From Microtetraspora fusca (GTDB taxonomy: Bacteria; Actinomycetota; Actinomycetes; Streptosporangiales; Streptosporangiaceae): a stretch of 64,000 bases of DNA. Positions within the stretch are counted from its first letter, which is position 1; every line of letters begins with the position of its first letter. The notes under the pieces are model-generated. The model saw nothing but the letters and a program-made list of their open reading frames with translations, did no database searches and was not told the DNA's origin. The stretch is from positions 122,748 to 186,747 of the forward strand of contig NZ_BBYK01000052.1 of the NCBI RefSeq assembly GCF_001570365.1, read 5' to 3'. Both the position numbers and the translations under genes were made by a program. Below, piece after piece: positions 10,429-19,187 of this stretch.

Positions 10429-11028
10429 TCAGCGGACGCCGGGCAGCGGGCGCATCGCGCCCGGCCAAGCGCCGGGTGTGCAGCCGTCGTCCTCGTCGCC
10501 CGGCACGTTCAACCGGGTGTCGTAGATCCGGAAGCCGCGGGCCTGGTAGTTCGCCAGCGCCGCCGGGCCGTCGAGGGAGCAGGTGTGCAGCCAGACGCGC
10601 CGGGTGGGAGGGAGGCCGGGCCAGCGGTCGGCCATGTCCCAGGCCCGTGCCGTACCGGTCGTGAGGAGGTGACCGCCCAGCCCGTGCCCGATCGCGAACG
10701 GCAGCAGCCCGAAGCTGGAGATCTCCACCACGCCGCCGTCGTGGGAGACCAGCTCCACGTAGCCGGCCGGCGTTCCGTCGCGCCAGGCGACCCAGGTCTC
10801 GGTGCCCGGCCGGTCCAGCAGGGACATCCACTGCTGCCAGGTCCACGGCAGGCGCTCGGTCCACTGCCAGTCGCCGCCGACCGCGGTGTACAGGAACCGG
10901 TTGAACTCGGGGGAGGGGATCGCCGCGCGCACGATGTCCACGGGCAGTCGCGGCTCCCGCGCCGGCCGCAGATCTCCGGGGTCGGTCTGCTCCAGGTACC
11001 AGGTGGTCACGTCCATATCGGGATTCAT
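10429..11028 (-). CDS. GNAT-family N-acetyltransferase
   Basis: A 199-residue cytoplasmic acyltransferase. The acetyl-CoA binding strand-loop-helix is visible in LPFAIGHGLGGHLL (near 110-122), with the downstream NYQARGF motif that ends GNAT domains. The domain follows an N-terminal helix-rich extension (FLYTAVGGDWQW). Substrate unknown. An ATG at 11016 is an alternative start. The direct repeat at 11041-11092 lies just upstream in its promoter region, and the divergent neighbour is the TetR regulator. Confidence 0.85.
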   Translation of the reverse strand: MNPDMDVTTWYLEQTDPGDLRPAREPRLPVDIVRAAIPSPEFNRFLYTAVGGDWQWTERLPWTWQQWMSLLDRPGTETWVAWRDGTPAGYVELVSHDGGVVEISSFGLLPFAIGHGLGGHLLTTGTARAWDMADRWPGLPPTRRVWLHTCSLDGPAALANYQARGFRIYDTRLNVPGDEDDGCTPGAWPGAMRPLPGVR

Positions 11029-11040
11029 CCAACCATGCCC

Positions 11041-11092
11041 GCTGAACTGGGGCGGCGGGGGATACCCAGTCGATGTGCGGGCGGAGTTGTCC
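11041..11092. repeat. Imperfect 52-bp direct repeat, copy 1
   Basis: This stretch matches 13158-13208 at most positions (shared cores GGGGCGGCGGGG, ATACCCAG, CGGAGTTGTCC). Differences are mostly C/T or A/G. The two copies lie in the same orientation on either side of the TetR-MFS gene pair. Translated on the minus strand, both read AHRLG(I/M)PRRP with changes mainly at third positions. Confidence 0.75.
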
Positions 11093-11193
11093 GCTTGCCT
11101 GCACCTGGCCGGCCATGTCGCGTCGGCTCGGATACATGGCTGATGACAGCCACCTTGTCTAGTTGTATCTCACAAGCTGCTGAACGTCTCGTA

Positions 11194-11211
11194 TTGCACC
11201 GACTGATGCAA
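11194..11211. promoter_or_regulatory. Likely TetR operator upstream of the tetR-like gene
   Basis: An 18-bp inverted repeat, TTGCA-N8-TGCAA, 18 bp before the ATG of the TetR gene. A second near-copy lies before the MFS gene at 11864-11881. The pairing of one site with each gene suggests autoregulation and control of the exporter. Confidence 0.65.
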
Positions 11212-11229
11212 AACGGGTAGCGTGCTCGT

Positions 11230-11823
11230 ATGGCGAGGCCGAGATCATTCGACGAGGACCAGGTTCTCGACACCGCGATGTGCACGTTCTGGGCGAACGG
11301 CTACGAGTCGACCTCGACCAGAGACCTGTGCCAGGCGCTCGGCCTGGACCGCAGCAGCGTGTACAACGCCTTCACCAACAAGCGCGAGCTGTTCAAGCGC
11401 GCGCTGACCCGCTACATGGACACCACCACCGCCGACCAGGTGCGCATCCTTGACAATCACGAACTGCCGGCGATCGAGCGGATCCGCGCACTGTTCGCCA
11501 AGATCCTCCAGACGGAGGCGGCGAACAGGCGCGACGGCCACGGCCTCGGCTGCCTGACCGTCAACACCACGATGGAGCTCGCCGGCCGCGACCCGGAGAT
11601 CGGCCTGATGCTCGCCCGCGACACCGAGCGCCGAATCATCAGTCTGAGTGCGGCCATCAGGTGCGGGCAGCGCGATGGCGACATCGGCTCCACCCGCGAT
11701 CCCGCCGAGCTCGCCAGGTTCGTCAACGCCGTGATCGCCGGGATGCGGGTGGCCGCTCAGGGGGGCGCCGACGACGCCACCATCGCGGCCATCGCGGCCA
11801 CGGCCATGGACGCCCTGGCTTGA
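11230..11823 (+). CDS. TetR/AcrR-family transcriptional regulator
   Basis: A 197-residue repressor. The N-terminal helix-turn-helix covers about residues 5-55 (FANGYESTSTRDL type, read here as FWANGYEST followed by LGLDRSSVYNAF). The C-terminal region is helical and would bind an inducer; its end (AAQGGADDATIAAIAATAM) resembles the TetR_C_11-type subgroup that often controls exporters. The next gene, 70 bp on, is an MFS exporter, and matching operator-like sites lie before each gene. It probably represses both and is released by the exporter substrate. Confidence 0.9.
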   Translation: MARPRSFDEDQVLDTAMCTFWANGYESTSTRDLCQALGLDRSSVYNAFTNKRELFKRALTRYMDTTTADQVRILDNHELPAIERIRALFAKILQTEAANRRDGHGLGCLTVNTTMELAGRDPEIGLMLARDTERRIISLSAAIRCGQRDGDIGSTRDPAELARFVNAVIAGMRVAAQGGADDATIAAIAATAMDALA

Positions 11824-11828
11824 CCTCT

Positions 11829-11859
11829 GCTTTTTCGTGCCCGTGCTTTTTCGTGCCCG
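11829..11859. repeat. Two tandem copies of a 15-bp unit
   Basis: GCTTTTTCGTGCCCG occurs twice (11829-11843 and 11845-11859) with one base between. It lies between the TetR stop and the second operator. The T-runs are unusual for this genome. Confidence 0.7.
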
Positions 11860-11863
11860 AATT

Positions 11864-11881
11864 CTGCACCGATTGATGTAA
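11864..11881. promoter_or_regulatory. Second TetR-like operator, before the MFS gene
   Basis: It reads CTGCACCGATTGATGTAA and differs from the 11194-11211 site at three positions. It ends directly before the AAGGAG ribosome site of the MFS gene, so bound repressor could block either transcription or an internal promoter. Confidence 0.6.
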
Positions 11882-11893
11882 AAAGGAGCCCTC

Positions 11894-13090
11894 TTGCCCA
11901 GAGCCGTCTACGTCCTGGCCATCGGCATCTTCGCCATGGTCACCAGCGAGTTCGCCGTCGGTGGCCTGATGCCCGAGATGGCAGGGGGGCTTGGCGTGAC
12001 CATCTCCCAAATCGGCTATCTGATCACCGCCTTCGCGGTGGCCATGTCGGCGGGCGGGCCGCTGATGACGGTCGCCCTGGTACGGATACGCCCGAAACCC
12101 GCACTCATGCTGTTGTTCGCGATCTTCCTGGTGGGCAATGTGCTCGCGGCGGTCGCGCCCTCTTACCCGATCATGATGCTCGCGCGCGTCATCACCGGAG
12201 TCGCCTCCCAGGCGTTCTTCGGAGTCGCCATCTCGGTGGCGGTCCATCTGAGCCGCCCGGAGGTACGCGGCCGCGCTCTCGCCATCGTCCTGAACGGATT
12301 GATGCTCGGCACCCTGCTCGGGCTGCCGCTGTCCACGTTGATCGGCGGGCAGCTCGGCTGGCGTGCCGCCTTCTGGGCCGTCGGCGCCCTGACCGTCATC
12401 GCCGCGCTCGCCACGATGATGGGGGTTCCCAGGCTCGGGCGTGCTGACGGCGGCAACGGCGATTTCCGGCAGGAGATGGCGGTCTTCCGGAACGGCAGGC
12501 TGTGGCTGGCGTTGTCGACCAGCACCCTCATCATCGGCGCCACTTTTTCCGCTTTCAGCTATCTCAGCCCGATCCTCACCCAGGTCACCGGGTTCCCCTC
12601 GAGGGCCGTTCCCCTGCTGCTCGTCGCGTACGGCGCAGCCACCGTGATCGGGAACTACGTCGTCGGACGCCTGGCCGACAAGCACACCATCAGCGTCCTG
12701 CTGTCCGGGCTGATCCTCAACATGATCTTCTTGGCCGGTTTCGCGCTGTTCGCCCACCTCAGCGTCCTCGCGGTGATCGCCATGCTGGGCGTCGGGCTGG
12801 TTGGAGTGACCATGAACCCGGCGATGGCCGTACGCGTCCAGCGCGTCGGTAACCCGGGGGCGCTGGTCAACACTGTCCACGCCTCCTTCATCACTTTCGG
12901 GGTGATCATCGGCTCCTCGGTCGGTGGGCTGGCCATTGACGGCTTCGGTCTGCGGGCTCCCCTTTGGCTGGGTGCCGGGCTGGCCGTACTTGGGATCGCG
13001 TCCCTCCTGCCCGAGCTCAGCCGTACCAGAGCGCAGTCGCCGGCGGCGAGGCTCGCTCAGGAGCGCGTCGAAGCCGCCACCCCCTGCTGA
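11894..13090 (+). CDS. MFS exporter, DHA1 family
   Basis: A 398-residue, 12-helix major facilitator of the arabinose-efflux/DHA1 type. Family features visible are the N-terminal FAMVTSEFAVGGLMP segment, the motif-A region VRIRPKPALM after helix 2, and motif C-like GxxxGxPLSTLIGGQLGWRAAFW in helix 5. The TTG start at 11894 is chosen for its strong AAGGAG at 11882-11887. Likely exports a small toxic compound under the TetR neighbour. It is a distant relative of the MFS gene at 15873. Confidence 0.9.
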   Translation: MPRAVYVLAIGIFAMVTSEFAVGGLMPEMAGGLGVTISQIGYLITAFAVAMSAGGPLMTVALVRIRPKPALMLLFAIFLVGNVLAAVAPSYPIMMLARVITGVASQAFFGVAISVAVHLSRPEVRGRALAIVLNGLMLGTLLGLPLSTLIGGQLGWRAAFWAVGALTVIAALATMMGVPRLGRADGGNGDFRQEMAVFRNGRLWLALSTSTLIIGATFSAFSYLSPILTQVTGFPSRAVPLLLVAYGAATVIGNYVVGRLADKHTISVLLSGLILNMIFLAGFALFAHLSVLAVIAMLGVGLVGVTMNPAMAVRVQRVGNPGALVNTVHASFITFGVIIGSSVGGLAIDGFGLRAPLWLGAGLAVLGIASLLPELSRTRAQSPAARLAQERVEAATPC

Positions 13091-13157
13091 CGCGCCGCAC
13101 GCGCGAAGGAAGGTGAGGGCCGGATCGGTGCCTTCGATCTCACCGATCCAGCCCTCC

Positions 13158-13208
13158 GCCGAACCGGGGCGGCGGGGCATACCCAGCCGATGCGCGGCGG
13201 AGTTGTCC
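13158..13208. repeat. Imperfect 52-bp direct repeat, copy 2
   Basis: The partner of 11041-11092, one base shorter. It sits upstream of the RecQ gene. The pair flanks the GNAT promoter, TetR and MFS genes, a span of about 2.1 kb. Confidence 0.75.
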
Positions 13209-13262
13209 ACAGGTGCCGGGGACGGGGCGCGAACAGTCGGAGGGAACTGGTAGCAAGGACCC

Positions 13263-15380
13263 GTGACAGCAGAAGTGGCAGGGGAAGAGCGGGCGCTGCG
13301 CGACGAGGCCGAGGCGCGCTTGCGGGCGCTGGCCGGAGAGGGCGCGCGGCTGCGCGACGACCAGTGGGCGGCGATCAAGGCGCTGGTGATGGACCGGCGG
13401 CGTGCCCTGGTCGTGCAGCGCACCGGCTGGGGCAAGTCGGCGGTCTATTTCGTGGCGACCGCGCTGCTGCGCGAGCTGGGCGAGGGGCCGACGGTGATCG
13501 TCTCCCCGCTGCTGGCCCTCATGCGCAACCAGATCGCGGCCGCCGAGCGCGCCGGCATCCACGCCGCCACGATCAACTCGGCCAACCCCGAGGAGTGGGA
13601 GAAGATCTACGCCCAGGTCGCCGAGGGCATGATCGACGTGCTTCTCGTCAGCCCCGAGCGGCTGAACAACCCCGACTTCCGCGACCAGGTGCTGCCCGAG
13701 CTGGCCGAGAGCGCCGGGCTGCTGGTGATCGACGAGGCCCACTGCATCTCCGACTGGGGGCACGACTTCCGGCCCGACTACCGTCGCCTGCGCACGATGC
13801 TGACCGAGCTGCCGCCCGGCATCCCCGTCCTCGCCACCACCGCGACCGCCAACGCGCGGGTGACCAGGGACGTCGCCGAGCAGCTCGCGGCGAGCCCCGA
13901 GTGGGATGATCCCGCCGCCCCGCTCGTCCTGCGCGGCCCCCTTGAGCGCGAGAGCCTGCACCTGTCCGTCGTGCGGCTCCGCGGGTCCGGGGAGCGCCTG
14001 GCGTGGCTGGCCAGGACGCTGCACGAGCTTCCGGGGTCGGGCATCGTCTATACGCTGACCGTGGCCGCCGCCCAGGAGATCGCCGCCTACCTGCGCGAGC
14101 AGGGGCACCCGGTGGCCGCGTACTCGGGGCAGACCGAGCCGGCCGAGCGCCTGGCCGCCGAGGAGGACCTGCTCGCCAACCGCATCAAGGCGCTGGTCGC
14201 CACCTCCGCCCTGGGCATGGGCTTCGACAAGCCGGACCTCGGCTTCGTCGTCCACGTCGGCGCTCCGGCCTCGCCCGTGGCGTACTACCAGCAGGTCGGC
14301 CGCGCGGGCCGCGGCGTTGAGCGGGCGGAGGTGATCCTGCTCCCGGGCGCGGAGGACCGGGAGATCTGGTCCTATTTCGCCTCGCTCGCGTTCCCGCCCG
14401 AGCCGGTGGTCCGCACGACGCTAGCGGCGCTCTCGGAGGAGGGCACGCTCTCGACGGCCGCCCTCGAGACGCGCGTCGACCTCAGCCGGAGCCGGCTGGA
14501 GATGATGCTCAAGGTCCTCGACGTGGACGGCGCGGTCCGCCGGGTGAAGGGCGGTTGGGAGGCGACCGGGGAGCCCTGGACGTACGACGCCGAGCGTTAT
14601 CGCCGGGTCGCCGCCGAGCGCGCGGCCGAGCAGGAGGCCATGCTCGGGTACATCGCGACCACCGAGTGCCGGGAGCGGTTCCTGCGCGGGCACCTCGACG
14701 ACGACGAGGCACGCCCGTGCGGCCGGTGTGACAACTGCACCGGTGTCCACCGCTCGGCGGAGGTCGCGGCCGAGGATGTCCAGGTCGCGCACGACCGCCT
14801 GGCCCGCCCCGGGGTGGACCTGGAGGCGCGCCGCCAGTGGCCGACCGGCCTCGCCGACCTGAAGGGCCGGATCAAGCCCGAACTGTCGGCCGAGACGGGC
14901 CGCGTGCTCGGCCGGCTCACCGACATCGGCTGGGGCACCCGGCTGCGCGAGCTGTTCGCCGGGCCGGACGGGCCGGTGCCCGACGACGTGTTCGGCGCGG
15001 TGGTGGGCGTGCTCAAGTCGTGGGACTGGCAGGCGCGGCCGGTGGCGGTGGTCAGCCTCCCGTCCGCGTCCCGCCCCCAGCTCGTGCGGAACCTGGCCGA
15101 GCGGATCGCCGGCATCGGCCGTCTGGACTACCTGGGAGAGCTGGGCTACCGCGGCGGACCGCCGGGACGGCAGTTCAACAGCGCCCAGCGCGTCTCCGCG
15201 GTCCGCGGCACTCTCGCGATGCCGCGCGATCTCGCCGAGCGGATCGCCGCCGCGGGCGGCCCGGTCCTGCTGGTGGACGACCGGGTGGACACCGGCTGGA
15301 CCATGACGCTCGCCGCGGCCCAGATCCGGCACGCGGGCGCGCCCGGCGTCCTTCCGCTCGCCCTCGCCGTGACGTCCTAG
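13263..15380 (+). CDS. recQ: RecQ-family DNA helicase with C-terminal phosphoribosyltransferase-like domain
   Basis: 705 residues. An SF2 helicase core occupies about residues 25-370: Walker A GWGKSA at 55-60, DEAH at 157-160, the aromatic-rich HCISDWGHDFR loop and motif VI QVGRAGRG. It unwinds DNA 3' to 5' in repair. A RecQ zinc segment (four cysteines, CRERF...CGRCDNC, about 464-495) follows. The last 200 residues are not HRDC; they end in VLLVDDRVDTGWT, the PRPP-binding loop of type I phosphoribosyltransferases, as in ComF/GntX. Acidic and Thr residues of that loop are intact. GTG start. Known in some actinobacteria; the fusion's purpose is unclear. Confidence 0.88.
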   Translation: MTAEVAGEERALRDEAEARLRALAGEGARLRDDQWAAIKALVMDRRRALVVQRTGWGKSAVYFVATALLRELGEGPTVIVSPLLALMRNQIAAAERAGIHAATINSANPEEWEKIYAQVAEGMIDVLLVSPERLNNPDFRDQVLPELAESAGLLVIDEAHCISDWGHDFRPDYRRLRTMLTELPPGIPVLATTATANARVTRDVAEQLAASPEWDDPAAPLVLRGPLERESLHLSVVRLRGSGERLAWLARTLHELPGSGIVYTLTVAAAQEIAAYLREQGHPVAAYSGQTEPAERLAAEEDLLANRIKALVATSALGMGFDKPDLGFVVHVGAPASPVAYYQQVGRAGRGVERAEVILLPGAEDREIWSYFASLAFPPEPVVRTTLAALSEEGTLSTAALETRVDLSRSRLEMMLKVLDVDGAVRRVKGGWEATGEPWTYDAERYRRVAAERAAEQEAMLGYIATTECRERFLRGHLDDDEARPCGRCDNCTGVHRSAEVAAEDVQVAHDRLARPGVDLEARRQWPTGLADLKGRIKPELSAETGRVLGRLTDIGWGTRLRELFAGPDGPVPDDVFGAVVGVLKSWDWQARPVAVVSLPSASRPQLVRNLAERIAGIGRLDYLGELGYRGGPPGRQFNSAQRVSAVRGTLAMPRDLAERIAAAGGPVLLVDDRVDTGWTMTLAAAQIRHAGAPGVLPLALAVTS

Positions 15381-15399
15381 CGTCCGGCTGGGAGCGCCT

Positions 15400-15700
15400 T
15401 CAGATGCTCCCTCGCCTCGTGGAGCGGTACTGGGAGGGCCCCAAGCCGGGCGCCGGGAGCGCGGCCCACGCCCTGCCCAGTCGCTCCGCCGCGAGCCACA
15501 GCTCGGCCGGCTCGGCGACGCACGAGATCCGCAGGTGATCGGCGTACGAGCCGTCGATGCTCGTCCTGCTTCCGGGCAGGACGAGCACGCCGTGCGCGAG
15601 GGCGAGCCGGGCGATGAGCTGCTCGGGTGCCCGCACCCAGCCCACCTGCAGGCCGGACCAGAACAGCTTGCCGAGCGATGTGAGGTCGGCAGGCCCAGGT
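15400..15700 (-). pseudogene. Remnant of a MocR-type (GntR-aminotransferase) regulator
   Basis: The minus frame from about 15700 to the stop at 15400 reads TSLGKLFWSGLQVGWVRAPEQLIARLALAHGVLVLPG, then SIDGSYADHLRIS. The first part is the PLP-lysine region of MocR aminotransferase domains and the second is their extreme C-terminus. About 100 residues normally lie between them, so there is an internal deletion, and the helix-turn-helix half is missing. The 5' side runs into unrelated AT-richer DNA that now serves as promoter for the MFS gene. Confidence 0.65.
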
Positions 15701-15872
15701 GACGGCTCATCCGGCGTGCGGGCTTTCCGCGTGACTGCCCGCTGCTCACCAGCAAGATCTCGATCTACGGCTGGAGCGACAGGAGCGCCATTCACGGATC
15801 TATTACTGGCGCTAATGGCGCGTTTAGGGAATCGATCTTGTTCCGCCCTTGAGGGGGTGGTGGACTGACTTT

Positions 15873-17138
15873 GTGAAAAATGCCGGAACTCACCCACTCC
15901 AAACAGCAAGCAGCATCAAATATCCCTGGCTGCCGGTCATCGCGGTGGCGCTGAGCACGTTCACGGTTGTGTCTTCTGAAATGATGCCGGTCGGCTTGCT
16001 GACCCCGATCGCGGATACGCTTTCCGTCTCCGACGGAGTCACCGGCCTTTCCCTCACGATCACGGGGATCATCGCCGCGGCCGTATCTCCCTTCGTTCCG
16101 GCGCTCATCGGACTTCGTGATCGCAAGAAGGTGCTCGTGGCCTTCATGATTCTGCTTTCACTGGCCAACGCGCTGACCGCGATCGCGCCCAGTTTCCTGA
16201 TGCTGGCTTCCGCTCGGATACTCCTCGGCATTTCGATGGGCATGGTATGGGCGCTTGCCGCGGGATTGGGCCCAAGAATTGTCGATGGGTCACGAATCGC
16301 GCTCGCCACCGCGCTCATATTCTCGGGAGTATCGATCGCTTCGGTCATCGGCGTGCCGTTGGGGACATACATCGCGGCGTTCCTGGGCTGGCGTGCCGCG
16401 TTCTGGGCACTCGCGCTCCTGGGCGTGGTCGCCACGGCGGTCCTCATCGGCACGCTTCCGGCGCTCCCGGTTCATGAGCGGAGCAGGCTCGACGGAATCC
16501 TCGACGTGCTCAGAAACCGCGGTGTCGCCGCGGGGCTGGCGATCACGGCACTCGTCGTGTTCGGTCACTTCACCGGCTACACGTATGTCCGCCCGATTCT
16601 CGAAATCGATGCGGGCATGAGCGCGGGCCTGATCGCGGCCTGCCTGCTGGTCTACGGTCTGGCCGGCGTCGCCGGCAACTTCACCCTCGGTCCCTTGGCG
16701 GGCGGATACACGAAGGGGATCGTGGCGAGTGTGCTGGCGGGCGTGGCGCTCGCCGCGGTACTGCTGCCGTTCGCGACCGCACGCACAGTCACGACGCTGA
16801 TCGTGCTGATCGTCTGGGGCGTCTCGTATGGCGCGGTCTCGGTGTCGACGCAGACCTGGGTCCGCAAAGCCGACCCTGTGCGCATCGAGGCATCGGCCGC
16901 GCTGTGGGCCGGCGTGTTCAACGCGAGCATCGCTCTGGGTGCGTTCGCAGGCGGGATCGTCATCGACAACGCGGGAAATCACGCCGTTATGTTCTCGGCG
17001 TCGCTGATCACGCTGGCCGGGTTGATCGTCGCGATCACATCACGACCGCACCGACCGGCTCCAGGCCGTCGGCGCGAGGAACTGGTCACTACTGAGTGCT
17101 CGGGACGAGCTCGCGATGTCGGTGGTCAGGGCGCGTGA
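15873..17138 (+). CDS. MFS exporter, DHA1 family
   Basis: About 421 residues and 12 predicted membrane helices. The first helix reads VIAVALSTFTVVSSEMMPVGLL and helix 5 carries GVPLGTYIAAFLGWRAAFW, both typical of YdhP/NepI/AraJ-like purine, sugar or drug exporters. The start is uncertain: GTG at 15873 is preferred; an in-frame TTG lies at 15849. Base composition at the 5' end is less GC-rich than in the neighbours, which suggests transfer. It converges with a LysR gene 20 bp away, which may regulate it. Confidence 0.85.
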   Translation: MKNAGTHPLQTASSIKYPWLPVIAVALSTFTVVSSEMMPVGLLTPIADTLSVSDGVTGLSLTITGIIAAAVSPFVPALIGLRDRKKVLVAFMILLSLANALTAIAPSFLMLASARILLGISMGMVWALAAGLGPRIVDGSRIALATALIFSGVSIASVIGVPLGTYIAAFLGWRAAFWALALLGVVATAVLIGTLPALPVHERSRLDGILDVLRNRGVAAGLAITALVVFGHFTGYTYVRPILEIDAGMSAGLIAACLLVYGLAGVAGNFTLGPLAGGYTKGIVASVLAGVALAAVLLPFATARTVTTLIVLIVWGVSYGAVSVSTQTWVRKADPVRIEASAALWAGVFNASIALGAFAGGIVIDNAGNHAVMFSASLITLAGLIVAITSRPHRPAPGRRREELVTTECSGRARDVGGQGA

Positions 17139-17158
17139 TGATCAGCGACAACGGATTC

Positions 17159-18064
17159 TCACCTCAGGTTCTTCACCAGAAGTTCGGCGAACCTGTCGGC
17201 CAGGCCGTGCTGCTTCCGCTCGCTTCGCAGGACGAGCAGCGTCGTCGGCTCCAGGTCCGGAGCAGGTAGGTAGCGGATATCCGGCCGTGGGACGTACCTC
17301 GTGCTCGCTTCGCACAACAGCAGGCCGAGACGTGAGCTGGCCACGGTCGAGAGCGCCTCCTGGATCGTTCCGGCACCGGCTGAATAGGTCAGCTCATGCC
17401 CGCCGCGTGTCTTCTTCGGCGCGTTCACCTGACGCCAGTAGTCGGGTGCGGGGCCGAGCGGCTCGATCAACTCCAGATCGGACAACTCGCTGCCGGAGAC
17501 ATGCGACCCACGAGCCAAGCGGTGCGTGCCGGAGACGGCAAGAAACATCGGTTGCCGCGAAAATTCCAGCATAGGATGGAGGCCTTTTTCGCGACAGGGT
17601 GCGAGAACGATGGCAACGTCGATCTCTCCCCGAATCAGGTGAGTGAACGGGTCCCCCCAGGAGAGTTCGACAAGTTGTGTGGCACCCTCCGGAAGTCCTG
17701 CGATCGCTCTGGCGACCGGTTCGTACACGGCGCATTGGAAACCCACTCGCATGGGTCGATCCGTCGCCAGCGCGCTGGCGCGGGCGGCGTCGAAACCTTC
17801 GTGAAGCCGGCGGAACGCCGGCACGACCTCATCCGCCAACGCCCGTCCCACGGCAGTCAGCTCGACACGGCGGCTCGTACGTTCGAATACCGGAGCGCCC
17901 ACCCGGATTTCCAGGCGCTTTATCAATTGGGAGACGCGCCCTTGAGAAATTCCGAGAGTTTCAGCCGTGCGGCCGAAATGAAGTTGGTGAGCCAGCACGG
18001 AAAAGCACTCAAGTGCCTGGAGGGGAAGCTCCGGGATTGTCGGTCCTGGACCGGTGTGACTCAC
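17159..18064 (-). CDS. LysR-family transcriptional regulator
   Basis: 301 residues. The N-terminal winged helix-turn-helix (about 15-75, FGRTAETLGISQGRVSQLIKRLE) is followed by a two-lobed effector-binding domain starting near RVGFQCAVYEP. LysR proteins bind upstream of target genes and respond to a small ligand. The gene converges with the MFS gene rather than diverging from it, so the target is not fixed by layout. The ATG at 18064 (MSHTGPG) is a reasonable start. Confidence 0.9.
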   Translation of the reverse strand: MSHTGPGPTIPELPLQALECFSVLAHQLHFGRTAETLGISQGRVSQLIKRLEIRVGAPVFERTSRRVELTAVGRALADEVVPAFRRLHEGFDAARASALATDRPMRVGFQCAVYEPVARAIAGLPEGATQLVELSWGDPFTHLIRGEIDVAIVLAPCREKGLHPMLEFSRQPMFLAVSGTHRLARGSHVSGSELSDLELIEPLGPAPDYWRQVNAPKKTRGGHELTYSAGAGTIQEALSTVASSRLGLLLCEASTRYVPRPDIRYLPAPDLEPTTLLVLRSERKQHGLADRFAELLVKNLR

Positions 18065-18189
18065 TTCGGCAGTCTATGTCAACGCTGTGCCCACATCCGG
18101 AGCGATCACGTCGGCGCTCTGCCGGACAACGGTCGCACCGCCTCCGTCCACGCCGCCGCAGCGGCCGGCCTCGGCCCCCCGCCGCGCCG

Positions 18190-18248
18190 GGAGGCTCGCG
18201 CTACGCCGTGCGGAGGCTCGCGCTACGCCCGGCGGCTCGTGCCACGCC
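18190..18248. repeat. Short imperfect tandem repeat
   Basis: Three related units, GGAGGCTCGCGCTACGCC at 18190-18207 and 18212-18229, and a degenerate copy GGCGGCTCGTGCCACGCC at 18231-18248. They lie between the LysR start and the PfkB stop. No gene is seen between 18065 and 18293. Confidence 0.65.
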
Positions 18249-18293
18249 GCCCGCGGACGCGCTGATCAAGGACGGCGCCCGAAGGGCGGCGAT

Positions 18294-19187
18294 CTAGAGG
18301 CGGGGGCGGGCGCCGAGGTAGGAGATGCACTTGGCGGCCAGCGCGTTGCCCGCCGCCAGGGCCTCGGCGGGCGGCTTGCCGGCCAGCCACGGGGGCAGGA
18401 AGCCGGCGGCGAACGCGTCGCCGGCGCCGGTGCCCTCCACGATCCGGTCGATCGTCTCGGCGGGCGCCCGCACCGGCTCGGACCGGTTGTTGGTGTACCA
18501 GAGGGCGCCGTCCTTGTTGAGCTTTATCACGACCTGGGGGAACCAGGCGGTGAGCACCTTCGCCGCGGCCGCGGCGTCGTCCCGGCCGGTCAGCACCTTG
18601 GCCTGGTCGGCGTTGGCGAGCAGCAGCTTGGCGCCGTGGGTCCACTCCAGGAACGGCTCGGCGCCGGTGCGCTCCACGGGCGCGGCCGAGGCGCAGTCCA
18701 CGGAGATGGACATGCCGGCCCGGCGGGCCAGGTCGAGCGCGGCCATCCCGGCATCGCGCGAGCCCTCGTTGATGAGCGTGTAGCCGGACACGTGCAGGTG
18801 GGCACCCGCGCTGAACAGGTCGCGCGGCAGATCCTCGGGCGCGAGGGCGGCGTTGGCCCCGGGATCGGACAGCATGGTCCGCTCACCCTTGTGCGTGACG
18901 AGCACCACGCAGGTGCCGGTCGGGCGCTCGGGGTCCATCACGAGCCGGGCGTCCACGCCGTAGCCCATCAGCTCCATGTCGCGATTACGGCCGGTGATGT
19001 CGGCGCCGCGGCGGCCGATGAAGGCCACCTCGTTGCCTTCGACCGCGAGCCAGGACGCGATGTTCGCCCCGGAACCGCCGCCGTGCATCGTCACGACCGC
19101 CGGGGTGTCACTCGCCCTCGCGAGGGGGAAGCGGGCGCGCGCGAGCGCGTCGGTCATGAGATCGCCCACCACGACGACCCGCGTCAT
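18294..19187 (-). CDS. PfkB-family carbohydrate/nucleoside kinase
   Basis: 297 residues, ribokinase fold. The N-terminal GGGSGANIA (about 36-44) is PfkB signature 1, and GTGAGDAF at 252-259 is signature 2, with Asp257 as catalytic base and the anion hole formed by GAGD. ATP phosphorylates the hydroxymethyl group of a sugar or nucleoside. The exact substrate cannot be told; ribokinase, adenosine-kinase-like and pseudouridine-kinase-like members all fit. The ATG at 19187 follows AGGTGG. It is divergent from the acetyltransferase gene. Confidence 0.85.
   Translation of the reverse strand: MTRVVVVGDLMTDALARARFPLARASDTPAVVTMHGGGSGANIASWLAVEGNEVAFIGRRGADITGRNRDMELMGYGVDARLVMDPERPTGTCVVLVTHKGERTMLSDPGANAALAPEDLPRDLFSAGAHLHVSGYTLINEGSRDAGMAALDLARRAGMSISVDCASAAPVERTGAEPFLEWTHGAKLLLANADQAKVLTGRDDAAAAAKVLTAWFPQVVIKLNKDGALWYTNNRSEPVRAPAETIDRIVEGTGAGDAFAAGFLPPWLAGKPPAEALAAGNALAAKCISYLGARPRL

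Noticed and set aside
7537..11220. 1227-residue plus-strand frame over parC
   Set aside because: Antisense shadow of parC; repetitive composition and no domain.
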